From Diabrotica undecimpunctata (Eukaryota; Arthropoda; Insecta; Coleoptera; Chrysomelidae), in NCBI RefSeq assembly GCF_040954645.1, contig NC_092804.1, positions 147,135,108-147,199,107 on the forward strand: DNA of 64,000 nucleotides, written 5' to 3'. Each line of letters starts with the position of its first letter. Position 1 is the first letter of the stretch. The position numbers and the translations under genes were made by a program. Of the stretch, positions 32,715-44,242 are shown one piece after another. The notes under the pieces are model-generated. The model was given only the letters and a program-made list of their open reading frames with translations. It had not been told where the DNA came from and did no database searches.

Positions 32715-33152
32715 TTAGTTGTTAATGGATATATCAGTAAAGTTAGTTATCTGTGATATAGTATTGTTCTTGGTATCTGATTTAAGTAACAGGTGGTATA
32801 TATCGCTTAGATTCTTGATGTCACTCTTAATATTAATGGAGAAATCGTTAAGGAAAATATAAGACATTTCAATGAACTCTCTTTTAGATTTATTGTTCTC
32901 ACGGTGGAGAATTGTGGTGTTAGTATAGTCCATGAGATGACCAGTGGAATGGACATGTTTGGCTAATGCACAACGGTCAGGGTGAAGTCGAGAATCACTT
33001 TTGTGTAGTGTAATACGTGATTTCAATAATTGAGATGTTTGACCGATGTAGGAATTGTTGCAAGAGAGACATGGAATGTTGTAGACAATATTACTAAGCC
33101 TATCTATGGGAGTCTTATCTTTTATCTTAGAATAAAGATTATTAATTGTTAG

Positions 33153-33154
<2 letters not shown>
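32715..33154 (-). pseudogene. Penelope-like element GIY-YIG endonuclease end
   Basis: Minus-strand frame of about 145 codons with NLYSKIKDKTPIDRLSNIVYNIPCLSCNNSYIGQTSQ: the GIY-YIG variant IVYNIPC...YIG with a CLSC zinc pair. It continues with SRITLHKSDSRL, ALAKHVHSTGHLMDYTN, REFIEMSYIFLN and ends normally. This is a different PLE family from the one at 8080 and 42119. Its upstream side runs directly into a TA microsatellite, so RT is missing. The frame itself is intact to the stop. Confidence 0.8.

Positions 33155-33191
<37 letters not shown>
33155..33191. repeat. TA microsatellite at PLE break
   Basis: About 18 TA units exactly where the PLE copy loses its RT side. Confidence 0.9.
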
Positions 33192-33197
<6 letters not shown>

Positions 33198-33199
33198 AG

Positions 33200-33870
33200 G
33201 GCAAACATATAAATTCAAAGAAGTAGAAAGATTCCAATACTTGGAAGCGACATTTACCAGGACACCAAATATATAAAACAAGAAATCCAAACGAGAATTA
33301 TGGCTGATAATGGTTGTATCTTTACTCTAAACAACTTATTAAGAAGTAAAAACATATCTAGAAGGGCTAAGCTAAGAATATATAAGACAGTGATAAGACC
33401 AATAGTATTATATGCCAGTGAAACGTAGACGATAAATTAATCAGAACAAGTTATGCTTAAATTATGGGAGAGAAAAAAGCTCACGAAAATATTTGGAGGA
33501 AACCTATGAAATGTAATGTGGATCAAAAGACCAAATATAGAGCTAGAGACGATGTATGGAGAACCTAATATCGTAGGAATCATAAAATCACAAAAACTGA
33601 GATGTCTGGGGTACATTCAAAGGATGCTAAACACTAGACTACCCAAAAGAGTACTAACTAAAGGCACCGGAGGAAAAAAAGGAAAGATACAGCAAAAATC
33701 AGGTGGAAGAAGGAGGTTAAAAGAAACATATAAAAACTAAAAATCAGAAATCGAGGGTTTACCGAAGGTAAAGCAGAAGACAGGAAAGAGTGAAAAAGAA
33801 AAATTAGCCAAGCCATGGGCCTTCTTGGCCTGCAGAGCTAAATTAAACATAATAAAAAATAGAAAAATTC
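33200..33870 (+). pseudogene. LINE C-terminal fragment
   Basis: Frames on the plus strand give VERFQYLEATFTRTPN, SLNNLLRSKNISRRAKLRIYKTVIRPIVLYASET, then WIKRPNIELETMYGEPNIVGIIKSQKLRCLGYIQRML and a basic end, KGTGGKKGKIQQKSGGRRR, up to WAFLACRAKLN. This is the post-RT part of a LINE, 5' truncated at the TA tract. Confidence 0.65.
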
Positions 33871-34516
33871 AATTGGCATAATTCATAAATTGCTCTCAAT
33901 TTGTAAGAAACTTACTTACCTTCTGAACAGTGTATGTAACAGAACCATGAAAAGCAGCGTCTAGTCAAAGTTTCTGCATCGGGATATTGTAGCCAGAGGA
34001 TGGTCGCTGTACACGCGTTGAACGAAGATACTTGTGGTGCGAAAGCTTATGTGGTTCTGTGTATTCCGCAAGGTACTGCTTCCTATTTACGTAGCTTAAA
34101 CGTATAGTGTAGTCCAGGGATTAGTTCGAAAAACGTACCGTAATAAATTAGGTTTTAAAATTGTCTTTGGCCGTCAGTACAAAATTGTGTATACATATTT
34201 TCTTCATCAAATTTAATTTATTAAAAGCTTTTGTACTCTTGGGAGAATTAACGATAAGCGAATCTCCGAACTTGACAGATATTATGAGTTAGCCAGCTTG
34301 AACGTAGAAATTTACAAATGTAAAGGTAGATTTTAAATAAGTAATTAAAACATATAATTAAAAAGGCCATATTATTTTAAAAATATTAAAGGTAAAATAT
34401 GTAATTAAATAGTAAATACATTTACAAACATAAAAAATTAACCTTTAGGTAAATTAAGTTGAAATACAATTGCCTTAACCCTCATACTTTGTCACCCCTA
34501 TTTCACATATACATAC
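33871..34516. other. No recognisable feature (intron)
   Basis: Intronic sequence directly downstream of the tail exon. Nothing supportable. Confidence 0.4.
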
Positions 34517-34723
34517 CTTTGTCCTGTATCTTCTCCAGCTTTTGCGAGGCTAGAAAACTTGGAGAGTTCCATGTTTCTCATAAATGAGGGATTAATGCTG
34601 GGCAATTTGTTGTAGTGATCCTCTGCAGTCTGATGTCTCGAACTTCCAGATATTGAATCGCCTGAGTCTTCGTAATGATCGTGCTGGCTTACTGAGGAGC
34701 TTATAATAAGGCTTTCATCCAAC
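34517..34723 (-). CDS. Gyc76C: Exon of Gyc76C-like cyclase, C-terminal tail part 1
   Basis: This 207-nt exon has an acceptor ending ACTTGCAG and a donor CAAAG|GTATGT. It starts with one base and ends with two, so it is a symmetric phase-2 exon that fits both neighbours: GA+G upstream and AG+A downstream. The peptide begins LDESLIISSSVSQ and continues with a Ser-, His- and Asp-rich low-complexity stretch, then LPSINPSFMRNM and SSLAKAGEDTG. I see no catalytic motif. In fly Gyc76C, as I recall it, an LDESLI motif directly follows the cyclase domain in a long cytoplasmic tail used for protein interactions. The exon lies 22.1 kb of TE-filled intron from the cyclase exon. Exon structure is well supported by splice sites and phase; gene identity is inferred. 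Confidence 0.8.
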
Positions 34724-35433
34724 CTGCAAGTGTGGGGTTTGCTATTATTGACAAAACTCAAATAAAGAGATTATGTTATCAACAAAATTAGTTTGATATC
34801 CGTATTAATGATAAACCGTTCCTCGCTGGGAACTTCAACAGCAGTTTACGATTTTGTTGGTTCTTAGGTTTATATTATGTAAATAGCTTCTAGTTTCAGT
34901 GTTCGCTTTTCACGAGTTACATTAGAGTATGTTACATATAGCAATTAAAGTTTAATCTATTCAAAACCACCCACACAATGCAGATGGTATTATTAAATTA
35001 TAAATTATAATATATTCCGACCGATTATTTAATGCGCTCACATAATATGTGTATACAAAATAACGGTAAAAATTTAGTGTGACAATAAAGAATATAAAAA
35101 TGGTGAAAATTATTACGAATCACTTTGCAGTAAGAATATACCTCATTTTTTAACAAAAAAAAAATTAAATTATTCAACATAGTTTTATTATCAAACAAAT
35201 TAATTAAGCAATATGTATAATTTCATAAGTTTTGTATCATAATATTGATAAGTAAATAAATGAAATTTATTTTAGTAACTGCCAAATTTTCCTATTATTG
35301 TTGGTAGAACTTTTCATTTCTGTTTCATATTTCTATAATAAACTTTTGACTCACAATTTTTTTTCCAAAGATAAAAATTATTTTTTGGATAATATATATT
35401 AGAAAACTATGATAATTAACACCCTTGATTTTT

Positions 35434-35602
35434 GAAGTTATACCTCTATACGCGCGCTCCACGTTGGAAATTTGTATGGGAGTGAATCTGTGAAATCATT
35501 ACATATGTAAGATAATGAGTAAGAGAGAGACAGAAGATATATTTTCTCTCTCTTCCTCTCTCGAGAATAAAAATGTTCCTTTTGTATAAATATTTAATAT
35601 TA

Positions 35603-35660
<58 letters not shown>

Positions 35661-36655
35661 ATATTTATTAATATTATTATTTATGTGATATGTTTTGTAT
35701 TATTTATTAAATGTTCATAATTATTTTAGTCTTTTGTATTTCAAAATAATAATCTCAATGTATGACCGAGAACTGTCAATTTTGAAATACGTTTGTGTCA
35801 TGTCTAATTGGCAAATACTTTACGTGTTTGGTTCATACGCTGGTGTATCTGAGTTCGAATCCCAATATGAATTTCCTTTTTTATTTTTGAAATATTTAAA
35901 AACCCTACGTTAATCTTATTAAATATATGTAATATACGCAAAAATGCTAAATTTTAAAATAAAATAAAAATTTACAACATAATCCGAGTTGTTGGTTTTT
36001 GAAGTTATTTCGACTTTGCAAATTTGGACGGGAGTGAATCGGAAATTTGCACAGGAGTAACAAGCCTCGTTAGGCATGTTAAATTATAAATTAAAACTTG
36101 TAAATATCTCAAGAAAGTTCAAATGTGTACTTATATACACAACAAACAACAATTAAATATTGTGTTTGTCAATGTCAGATAAATTGACAGCTGTATCACC
36201 AAACAATATTTTTTTTATTAATATTGTTATCATGGTAAATTAAACATATGCGTAAGTAAGTTACGTATATTGTCATTTTTGAATACTTATGAATATTGCA
36301 TTTTAATTTGTATTGTATTATTAAATTGAATTATGTTGCAGTGTATTGTATTGTATTTTTATATTAATAACAAAATTAACAATGAATTTTACTGCAGAGT
36401 ATGTGTAAAAAAAAATTTGCATTCAACTGCTTTTATACATATATGAAAATAAAAATATACATTTTCATTAAAATATTGATTCAATCCTTTATTTATTTAC
36501 TATACTCCTATTACAGGCCAAATGTTTATACACAGCAAACGATGCACCATATACCTGTATACCTAATTTTTGTATACCTAACATATGTAATTATTGTGCA
36601 GATTGACTCCCATATAAATTTGTAACGACGAACGCGTGTATAGAAGTATAACTTC
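35434..36655. mobile_element. Possible non-autonomous TIR element
   Basis: The left end (GAAGTTATACCTCTATACGC..., with TGTATGGGAGTGAATCTG) and the right end (CAGATTGACTCCCATATAAA...ATAGAAGTATAACTTC) are imperfect reverse complements over about 57 bp. A third, diverged copy of the left end in direct orientation lies at about 36000-36045. A TA tract (about 35600-35660) lies inside. No coding potential. Confidence 0.5.
35600..35662. repeat. TA microsatellite
   Basis: TA-rich tract with ATTATATATATT borders. Confidence 0.9.
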
Positions 36656-36835
36656 TACCGGCAGTCCCACTGGACTGCCACACCCGTTTTTTTTTCAGAA
36701 TTTTTTTTTAATATATGAAAAAATGTCTGCAGTTGCTGACATTGGTAGTCAATGAAATAAATTATGGTGTTTATTAAGAAATGGAAATACAGTAAAAAAT
36801 TACATAAAATGTAAGTGTAAGTAAAGTAAAATACA

Positions 36836-38904
36836 CAGGGTGGTCCTTAAGTAATTGTACAAAAAGAAACAGTAGATTTTATACTTGAACTACAATTTTT
36901 TACAAGTTTTACTACAAAATGTTGATATTAAGAAAGATACAGGGTGTTTAAGTGCAAATTTAAAATTTTATTTTTCGAGATAATCGCATTTTACAAATCA
37001 GCTGCATAATTCTGATGTAACGCAATTACTCCAGGCAACGAAGAAAAAATGGACAAAATCATCAATACTTCTGAATTTTGGTATAAAATACCTTAAACTA
37101 AAGTTAATAGTTAACGAAATATTAAATAAAATAAATATATCAGCAGGAAAATTAATAATAAGATTTGACAAAATAACAGAATAATAGGATTTTAAATTAA
37201 ACATTTTACGTTTTATATTAAATTAACGTCATAATCAAAACATTTTATTTACAAACCTAATTAAGAAATAGTTTAAATAATTAACATTAAATCTTTTGTC
37301 AAAGTAAGTGTTCGATATGTCCACCATTTCCTTTAGTTCATTTTGTCAATATATTCCATAAAAGATCGTCTCATATTAAATAGCATCATTGGTTCTAAAG
37401 AAACTGCTGCAGTATTTATTTCTTTCCATAGTTGGTTGCGAATGTTTATGGGATTCTTGCAGACACGTTGTTTTAATGCACCCTATATACCAAAATCAAG
37501 CGGATTAAATTCTGGGCTACGTGGTGACTATAATATATAATTTATGGATATATCCTTTGGATACATATCCAACTCTTATGGTATATTATGGAACTACATC
37601 TTATTTGTTGCAGAGGTTGAATAATGTATTAAACTGCGATGTATCTCGTTTATTGGTTACTTATATACACACAGAATAACGTATCGATGACATCACTTAT
37701 TTATATGATTACGTTACAGCTTACGAGTAACTATAATTACATCTCGAACAAATGGACTATTATGATTTACTAACGAACTAATATTGTGCTGAACTGAATT
37801 GCCTGTGTGCTTACTAAGTATATTTAAAATAATTTTGGTTATTAGGCTAAAGATGATTGTAAAAATGCTGAGTCTTTAAGGTTAGAATTGTAGCCAGAAC
37901 ATTATACACAAGACACATATGTGTTATTCAATACCTTTGCTCTAGTTTCTAATTGTCCTATTAAAAATGGGTAAACAATTTACGTAATTAATAATAATTA
38001 TTCTTTTGGGATTTTTTATGAATTAAATAATTATGGTCAATATCTCACCACATTTCCAAGGAATATGACTACCATGACCAATCCAACGTTCAGAAAAGTG
38101 GTATTTAAGTATGTTCTCACTGCTTTCGCTCTAGAATACGGTGGTGTACCAGCTTGCGAAAACCACATATTTTGGATTCTCAGCATTTTAAAATAAAGAA
38201 AAAGTAATATAATGCCAGTATAGAAACTTATAGAAGCGATAGAAAAAGAAAATTGTAAACATGATAATGTCCAACGTCTGAATACAGACACAGCACCTAA
38301 AGAAGAAGATAAAAACTTTTTTCCAATAAGACATTTAGCAGCCATAACAAAGCATTTTGTGATGTTACATTATTATATTTGAGTTGCTTTAATAAGAATA
38401 AACTATTAATTATCTTTTTCCACAGGTATTCAGTGCTTTACCGCCCAAATATCACAACTAAGAATTATTATGCAGCTGACTTATTAAATGCGATTATCTC
38501 GAAAATGGTTTAATTTTCAAGTTATTAACAAGTATACTTTTTCTTTGTAAACATAATGTATCTTTAATATTTTTTAACACAAATATAGCTAACTTAAAGA
38601 GCAAAAAAGTTAAGCGCAAATTTATGCCACACATGTGACATAGGTGGCGCCCTCTATCAGTTACATCAAAGTGTGTAAAAAATTATAATTTATGATACTC
38701 TAAAACATCCAATTGTAAATTTTTGCCTATAAATGTTTACAAACGTAAAAGTTATAGAGAAAAATAAAATTTTAAATTTCCACTTTAACACCCTGTATCT
38801 TTCTTAATATCAACATTTTATTGAAGCAAGTTGGCTTAAATCGTAATATTTTACAGTGAAGAATCTACGGTTTGTATTTATACAATTACTTAAGGACCAC
38901 CCTG
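36836..38904 (-). mobile_element. Mariner-like element, decayed and interrupted
   Basis: The ends read CAGGGTGGTCCTTAAGTAAT inward from both sides (36836 and 38904), next to TA on the right. Minus-strand transposase pieces: MWFSQAGTPPYSRAKAVRTYLNTTF near 38170-38080, then WIGHGSHIPWK in another frame, and SPRSPEFNPLDFGIWG near 37535-37490, then NQLWKEINTAA and GG-H-EHL-like ends. The second catalytic Asp is replaced by Ala (QAG for QDG). About 500 bp of unrelated sequence (about 37545-38035) interrupts the gene. Confidence 0.7.
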
Positions 38905-38906
38905 TA

Positions 38907-40300
38907 TAAGTAAGTAATGTAAAACTTAAGTATTTATATTTCGTGGAAATTCATAAAACAGTTGTTATGTTTTTGAAAGCACAAATTCATCTTACTTTTA
39001 ATGCAAGTTCATCTGGACTCCCTTGCAGATACCATTCTTGCATCATCTAGGAAGAGAGACACGATTGTGCTCGGGCATATGGTTTACATTGTCTAACTAC
39101 ACAGTTTCAGGAGGACTTACTCTAAGGCTTTCTCTAAGGTTTTCTCTAAGGCTTAGCCTTACTTTCCTCTGTATCTTGTTGTAGGGCTAAATTTATTCAC
39201 ATCTTGTAATGTGTCGGGTATACGTTTTTCATTAAATATAATTTTATCAGGTGCATAAGAGGTAGTTGCAGATGTTCTGCTATCTTTTTCATTAATTCTA
39301 CAATTTCTTTTATTTATTTTTTAAACTCTATAATATTTTTAACTTCTTCCCTAGTCGGAGACATCTCGTCGAATCATCTAAATTTACTTTTCGTAAATTT
39401 TATTGAAATTGTGTCCCATATGTATCAAATTCGGCAATTCTTATTTTGAGATCGAGAATTTTTTCAATTGGAAGAAGAAAAGTTAAAATAAATGTGTTTA
39501 AAACTAAACTTCTGGTTAATTCTCATTAAATATAGTCACGGTAATGCAAAAAAGAAAATAGCTTCAGAATAATATTTTTACAAAATGTAATTAACCATTT
39601 TTTATGGTTTTTGTTTGTACGTATATTAATCCGATTTCTTCGTGTTTCAGTTTATTTTATTTATTCTTCGAAGTTAGGCAAAATATCTTCTAATATCAAT
39701 TTTCACAAGCGCTTTGGTCCTTGTCTTTATTGATCTCTATTTAAAATTACTTTTTTGCAAAATTTGGCGGATGAAATTTGTTTCCAAATTCACTATTAAT
39801 TTATTGTGATCGCTTCTTCCAGGTTATTTAATTAATACACAAAAGAGAATTATAGATATCTTTATTAAAATGTTTTGTCACTAACTATATTGATACAAGT
39901 CGTAGATATAATTTATTACTATGGAATTACCCAATTTCCCAACGTGTGCCCGAAGCTGTAGGGTCATTTATTTTCATCTGAAAGCTAAATTATGGGATTG
40001 GAGAACTTACTATCGATATTGCACATTTAATCAAGAAGGTCTTAGTAGTTTAGAACATTTGAGTGTCATCCCCAGTGGCAAACAAACTTTGAAATATGAA
40101 ATTCTGCATGCAAAATACTTTTATTAGAGAAAGCTTTTAGTAACCAGTTTTGAATATTACTTGGGAGATTTCATTAATTGCTATTCCTTCGTACGGAACT
40201 AACAATAATAATTATGGAAATAGATGTCCGGGATATATTTATATGCCATAGTTATTACTGGGAAATTTTTTTATTGAATACAAATTTTGCAATTTACTGC
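38907..40300. other. No recognisable gene
   Basis: AT-rich intronic sequence. At 39118-39165 the short unit CTAAGG(C/T)TTTCT is repeated about four times. A 68-codon frame at 39921-40127 resembles nothing I know. Confidence 0.4.
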
Positions 40301-40702
40301 TTAAGAGCGTAGGCGCAAAATTTCGGGCCAATGCTTTTTAAATGCATTCATTTTTTTCGAATCCTGAGAAAACTAATAAGTATTTTTGAAAAATTTAAAC
40401 GCAGAATGAAGGAATACATTATTACTGGGGGCCGAAAGTCCCTGAAAACTTCTATAATGTTTATTTTAATAAGTTACAGGGGTGAAAAAAAAAAAGAGAA
40501 AATTTAGTGTGATTTCTAATTTCAAATATCTCATTCAAAAAAAGTTTTTGTTTATTCTAAGGGACTTTCGGCCCTCAGAAATAATGGAATCTTTCATTCT
40601 GCGTTTAATTTTTTTAAAAATATTTGTTAGTTTTCTCAGGATTCGAAAAAAATGAATGCATTTAAAAAGCATTGACCCGAAATTTTGCGCCTACGCTCTT
40701 AA
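40301..40702. mobile_element. Foldback MITE
   Basis: A 402-bp non-coding element whose ends are long reverse complements: TTAAGAGCGTAGGCGCAAAA on the left and the same on the minus strand at 40702. Pairing continues with small mismatches for about 170 bp per side (GGGACTTTCGGCC block inside). Confidence 0.75.
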
Positions 40703-40849
40703 AATATATAAAGTAATAAGTAGATGAGGAGTTCGGTTCTGCATCGATAACTATAATGTTGTACTCAATGTGGGCTCCGAATATTTTTAACATTAACAAA
40801 GTTTAATGTAAGTTATAAATTGTGAATCTTAGTAATATATTAAGAATTT

Positions 40850-41642
40850 CCTCTAAATTCCAGCATCTATACTGCAGAACTATTTGGTTTGCTCAAAGCC
40901 ATCAAGCAAGTAAATATTAAAAACATCTCTTGTTGTATAGTCCTTTCTGACTCTCTCAGCACAGTCAACGCTATGCAAAATGTATACCCTAAACACTCCA
41001 TTGAGAAAATTATCAGGGCCAAATTAATTAAAGCTCAAGAAAATTTTAGAAGAGTCCACTTCGGATCAAAAATAAGGTGTTAAGTGTATGGAATAGGGAG
41101 TGAAATGACTCTATTTCAAAACTCAGAACCATCAAAGTGATATATTTTCATGGAAGTCCACAGCCAGAAGTAGAAGATGCCAAACTATTATTACACGTCT
41201 ACGACTTGGACACTACAGGTATACTCATGACTATCTCTTCTCAAATAGTGAACCTCCAAAATGCGAAACATGCAATACAGTAGACAGTATAAAGCACTTC
41301 TTGATAGACTGTCCTATATATGTAAATCAAAGACAGTCTTACAATTTGCCAAATAACCTGAAAGTACTCCTCAACAAAAGTTTAGTTCCGAACAATTTAT
41401 TAGGTTACTTAAAATGTATAAATATGTTTATAAAAATAATAATTCAATTTAACTTTAATTTAATTTAACAAAATTTAACTTAATTAATTGTTACAAATGT
41501 TCAATTGTTCACAAATTGTAATTAATTGTTACAATTATTGATTGTTACAAAAGTTAAATTTAATATTATTACAAATGTTACAGGAATGTCGCTAATACCC
41601 TTTGGGTGGATGCGACTTTGTTTCTTTAAATAAAAAAAATAA
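40850..41642 (+). pseudogene. I-clade LINE 3' end with RNase H
   Basis: The frame at 40860-41080 reads IYTAELFGLLKAIKQVN, CIVLSDSLSTVNAMQN, an RNase H domain in the arrangement used by I/R1-group LINEs (TAE...SDS). After frameshifts come HLFSNSEPPKCETCNTVDSIKHFLIDC with the C-terminal Cys-His cluster, then a short UTR ending GGGTGGATGCGACTTTG and an A-rich tail at 41642. RT and endonuclease are absent, so it is 5' truncated. Confidence 0.75.
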
Positions 41643-42118
41643 GTAGATGATTTAAAAGTCATGGTTTCGTAGGGTAACCTGCCTAGTACAAATCACCAAT
41701 AATTACCTATACTAAACACACAATAAAGTTGCACTTGAAACAAACAAACCAATACATTGTTTGGTACACGTGGTACCAATACAATGAATTTTACGAGGAG
41801 CACTTACAAATCATGATTTTAACAATGTATAAATATTACTACCACATTAATATAAGTGAGACTTATATTAAATTTTATATTTGTGTTATATGTTTGTGTA
41901 TATATGATTTTTGTTTTTATCCCGAGAGTACCTGAAAGCCATCTATAACAACGATTACATTATCACGTTGTATTGGATGTATATATTAAAAGTGTACTGA
42001 TATATAAGTATTTTCATTTATTTAACTTACACTTTTTTATTTTAATAAAAATTACTCATACAGTTAACATCAGAGTTAAGTGTCATGGAATCTTAATATC
42101 TAAGTTTTCTTATTTATC
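41643..42118. other. No recognisable feature
   Basis: AT-rich; nothing supportable. Confidence 0.4.
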
Positions 42119-42183
42119 TATGTACCAATAAAACACTGAAAACTTTGTTTTCAAAACTTCCACAAAATTTATTTTAAATTCTT

Positions 42184-42224
42184 ATCACTACAGCTGTTTC
42201 GGTTAATTGACTTTCTCAAGTGAT
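42184..42224 (-). ncRNA. Hammerhead-ribozyme-like motif 5 (decayed)
   Basis: Same layout as motif 1, but stem II GGC/GCC has become GTC/ACC and no longer pairs well. Stem I ATCAC/GTGAT and stem III ACAGCTGT are kept. Confidence 0.45.
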
Positions 42225-42257
42225 CTGTTTTTGGCATGGGTTTACACTTTATAGTCT

Positions 42258-42640
42258 CTAATGAAATAGGTTGAGGAGGGGAGAACTGTTTGTCTCAAGC
42301 TGGTCATTCAGAATTATATATGTGTTTTTTAATTTGTTGATTTCCATAGATTCTAACAAAGATAGCTTAAGGCCTTTATTTTGAATGTGTAGAATTTTAA
42401 ATTCGTCATTAAAAGAATGATTATGATCTAGAAGGTGAAGTGCGTATGTAGAATCTATTTTTCTATTATTGAAAGCCCTTTTATGTTCTGCTATTCGTTT
42501 ATTAAAATTTCTATCTATTTGACCAATGTAAGTTTTTGGGCAGTCGCCACATTTAAGTTTGTACACACCACTGTGTAAGTGTTTTTTATGTTGGCTCTTG
42601 TTGTTTTTAATATATTTGCCTAGGTTTAAAAACAACAAGA
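42258..42640 (-). pseudogene. PLE GIY-YIG endonuclease, left copy
   Basis: Minus-strand frame LGKYIKNNKSQHKKHLHSG, VYKLKCGDCPKTYIGQ, RNFNKRIAEHKRAFNN, then LHLLDHNHSFNDEFKILHIQNKGLKLSLLESMEINKLKN to a stop at 42258. It is closely similar to the PLE at 8080 and reads further than that copy. It begins at the palindrome centre, so RT is missing. Confidence 0.8.
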
Positions 42641-42935
42641 GCCAACATAAAAAACACTTACACAGTGGTGTGTACAAACTTAAATTTGGCGACTGCCCAA
42701 AAACTTACATTGGTCAAACAGGTAGAAATTTTAATAAATAAATAGCAGAACATAAAAGGGCTTTCAATAATAGAAAAACAGATTCTACATACGCCCTTCA
42801 CCTTCTAGATCATAATCATTCTTTTAATGACGAATTTAAAATTCTACACATTCAAAATAAAAGCCTTAAGCTATCTTTGTTAGAATCTATGGAAATCAAC
42901 AAATTAAAAAACACAGATATAATTCTGAATGACCA
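42627..42935 (+). pseudogene. PLE GIY-YIG endonuclease, right copy
   Basis: Plus-strand mirror of the left copy. The Cys pair CGDC has become FGDC and a stop (TAA at 42738-42740) replaces the Arg codon after FNK, so the reading frame is broken. The rest (IAEHKRAFNN, LHLLDHNHSFNDEFKILH) is still readable. Confidence 0.8.
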
Positions 42936-43011
42936 GCTTGAGACAAACAGTTCTCCCCTCCTCAACCTATTTCATTAGAGACTATAAAGTGTAAACCCAT
43001 GCCAAAAACAG

Positions 43012-43052
43012 ATCACTTGAGAAAGGCAATTAGCCGAAACAGCTGTAGTGAT
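43012..43052 (+). ncRNA. Hammerhead-ribozyme-like motif 6
   Basis: Identical to motif 1 over all 41 positions: stem I ATCAC/GTGAT, core TTGAGAA, stem II GGC/GCC, stem III ACAGCTGT. Confidence 0.6.
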
Positions 43053-43308
43053 AAGAATTTAAAATAAATTTTGTGGAAGTTTTAAAACCAAAATTTTCAG
43101 TGTTTTATTGGTACATAAAATGAAGTTACATCAAGTAACTGTCGAATCCATCAATTATTTATCTATATTAGTTATCTATCTTTTATCTATTCGTCATGAT
43201 TGACTGACTATTTATTTAGACCTACGTATTATTCACATAACTATTTGTTTGTTTTGTCATATACACATTTGTTTATATACATCATGTATTTTGGTCTTAG
43301 CTTCTTGA

Positions 43309-43356
43309 GGGCCTGAAAATGCTTTAAAAGTTTGTAAACAGCGAAACCGGTAGCCC
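43309..43356 (+). ncRNA. Hammerhead-ribozyme-like motif 7
   Basis: Stem I GGGC/GCCC, core CTGAAAA plus extra T, stem II GCT/AGC closing a long loop, GAA, stem III palindrome ACCGGT, cleavage base A. The G8 position is A, which may reduce activity. No PLE coding sequence is adjacent. Confidence 0.5.
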
Positions 43357-43439
43357 ATTCTCTTTTACCAACTTTAGTAAAACATATAACGGATTGTGAG
43401 TAAAAGGCTTATTTCTCTAACATTTATGTAAATTAATAC

Positions 43440-43720
43440 TTTACTCAGAATCAGAAATAGAAATTGATAGCATCAGTATTGAACAAGTAATGGAAATAAA
43501 ATACCTGGGAATTACACTGTCTAGCTATGGAGACATGGACAAAGAAGTGAGAAATCAAGTATAAAAAGCTGATAGACTGACAGTATGCCTTAATAACACT
43601 AAATGGCGAAACAGACACATTAACACTGAGATAAAATGAAGAATTTGTAAAGCCAGTGTAAGACCAATAATGAAATACGCCTCAGAAACAAGACCAGACA
43701 CAGCCACTTCTTAGGTATGC
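43440..43720 (+). pseudogene. LINE C-terminal fragment
   Basis: Reads SISIEQVMEIKYLGITLSSYGDMDKEVRNQV, RLTVCLNNTKWRNRHIN and RPIMKYASETRPDTATS with stops. This is the region following the RT palm of an insect LINE. Both ends are truncated. Confidence 0.65.
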
Positions 43721-44163
43721 CCAACTCAACCGTTGCATTACTTAGTTTTAGACGATGATGAATTGAAGCCTGTTTGAAATATATAAAGGTTTGATGTACA
43801 TCTTGATTATTACATATTATTTCCGTTTTATTATGTGATTGTAAAAAGTATGTTTACGAAACAAAAAGTGACAATATTATCCAATAATTAGCAATTATTT
43901 TTAGATACTTTCAAGCAATAATATTTCATTTTTCGTTCTTAATACATACCTAACTATTATACACATATAACATATATATGTTTTATATAGACAGCCGGAA
44001 ATAAAAGAAGAACAAATGTTTTAAATTACAGAGCAAATAATACTACATTCGATTATTAATAATGGCACTGGATTTCCCGAAAGCAAATAATAATTTTGCT
44101 GATTTTGATATTCATATTGGGGATATTCATTTTAATAAATTTATTAATTCCATTAAAATTGCG

Positions 44164-44167
<4 letters not shown>

Positions 44168-44239
<72 letters not shown>
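44168..44239. repeat. TA microsatellite
   Basis: About 35 TA units directly abutting the Tc1-like element, whose TA target lies in it. Confidence 0.95.

Positions 44240-44242
<3 letters not shown>

Larger units (their letters stand above)
20628..34516 (-). other. Gyc76C intron, 13.9 kb, TE-filled
   Basis: This is the interval between the GTATGT donor at 34516 and the acceptor at 20628-20630. It carries LINE, Jockey, pogo-like and PLE fragments plus a solo LTR, described separately. I found no additional exon in it with good splice signals. Confidence 0.7.
42119..43117. repeat. Head-to-head palindrome of two PLE 3' ends
   Basis: Two copies of the same PLE terminal segment, about 491 bp each (42119-42609 minus, 42627-43117 plus), face away from a 17-bp centre. 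Each carries the GIY-YIG endonuclease and a hammerhead-like motif. The right copy continues to about 43160. Confidence 0.85.

Noticed and set aside
34498..34761. Exon read as an 87-codon single-exon gene starting at MSFVNNSK
   Set aside because: The leading residues are intron translated before the acceptor. The splice sites and phase fit a 207-nt internal exon.
35845..35862. GAGTTCGAATCCCAA resembles a tRNA T-loop/B-box
   Set aside because: I could not fold an acceptor stem or an A-box at proper spacing; at most a decayed SINE trace.
39118..39165. Short repeats considered as CRISPR-like or regulatory
   Set aside because: A simple degenerate tandem repeat of about 12 bp with no spacers, in a eukaryotic intron.
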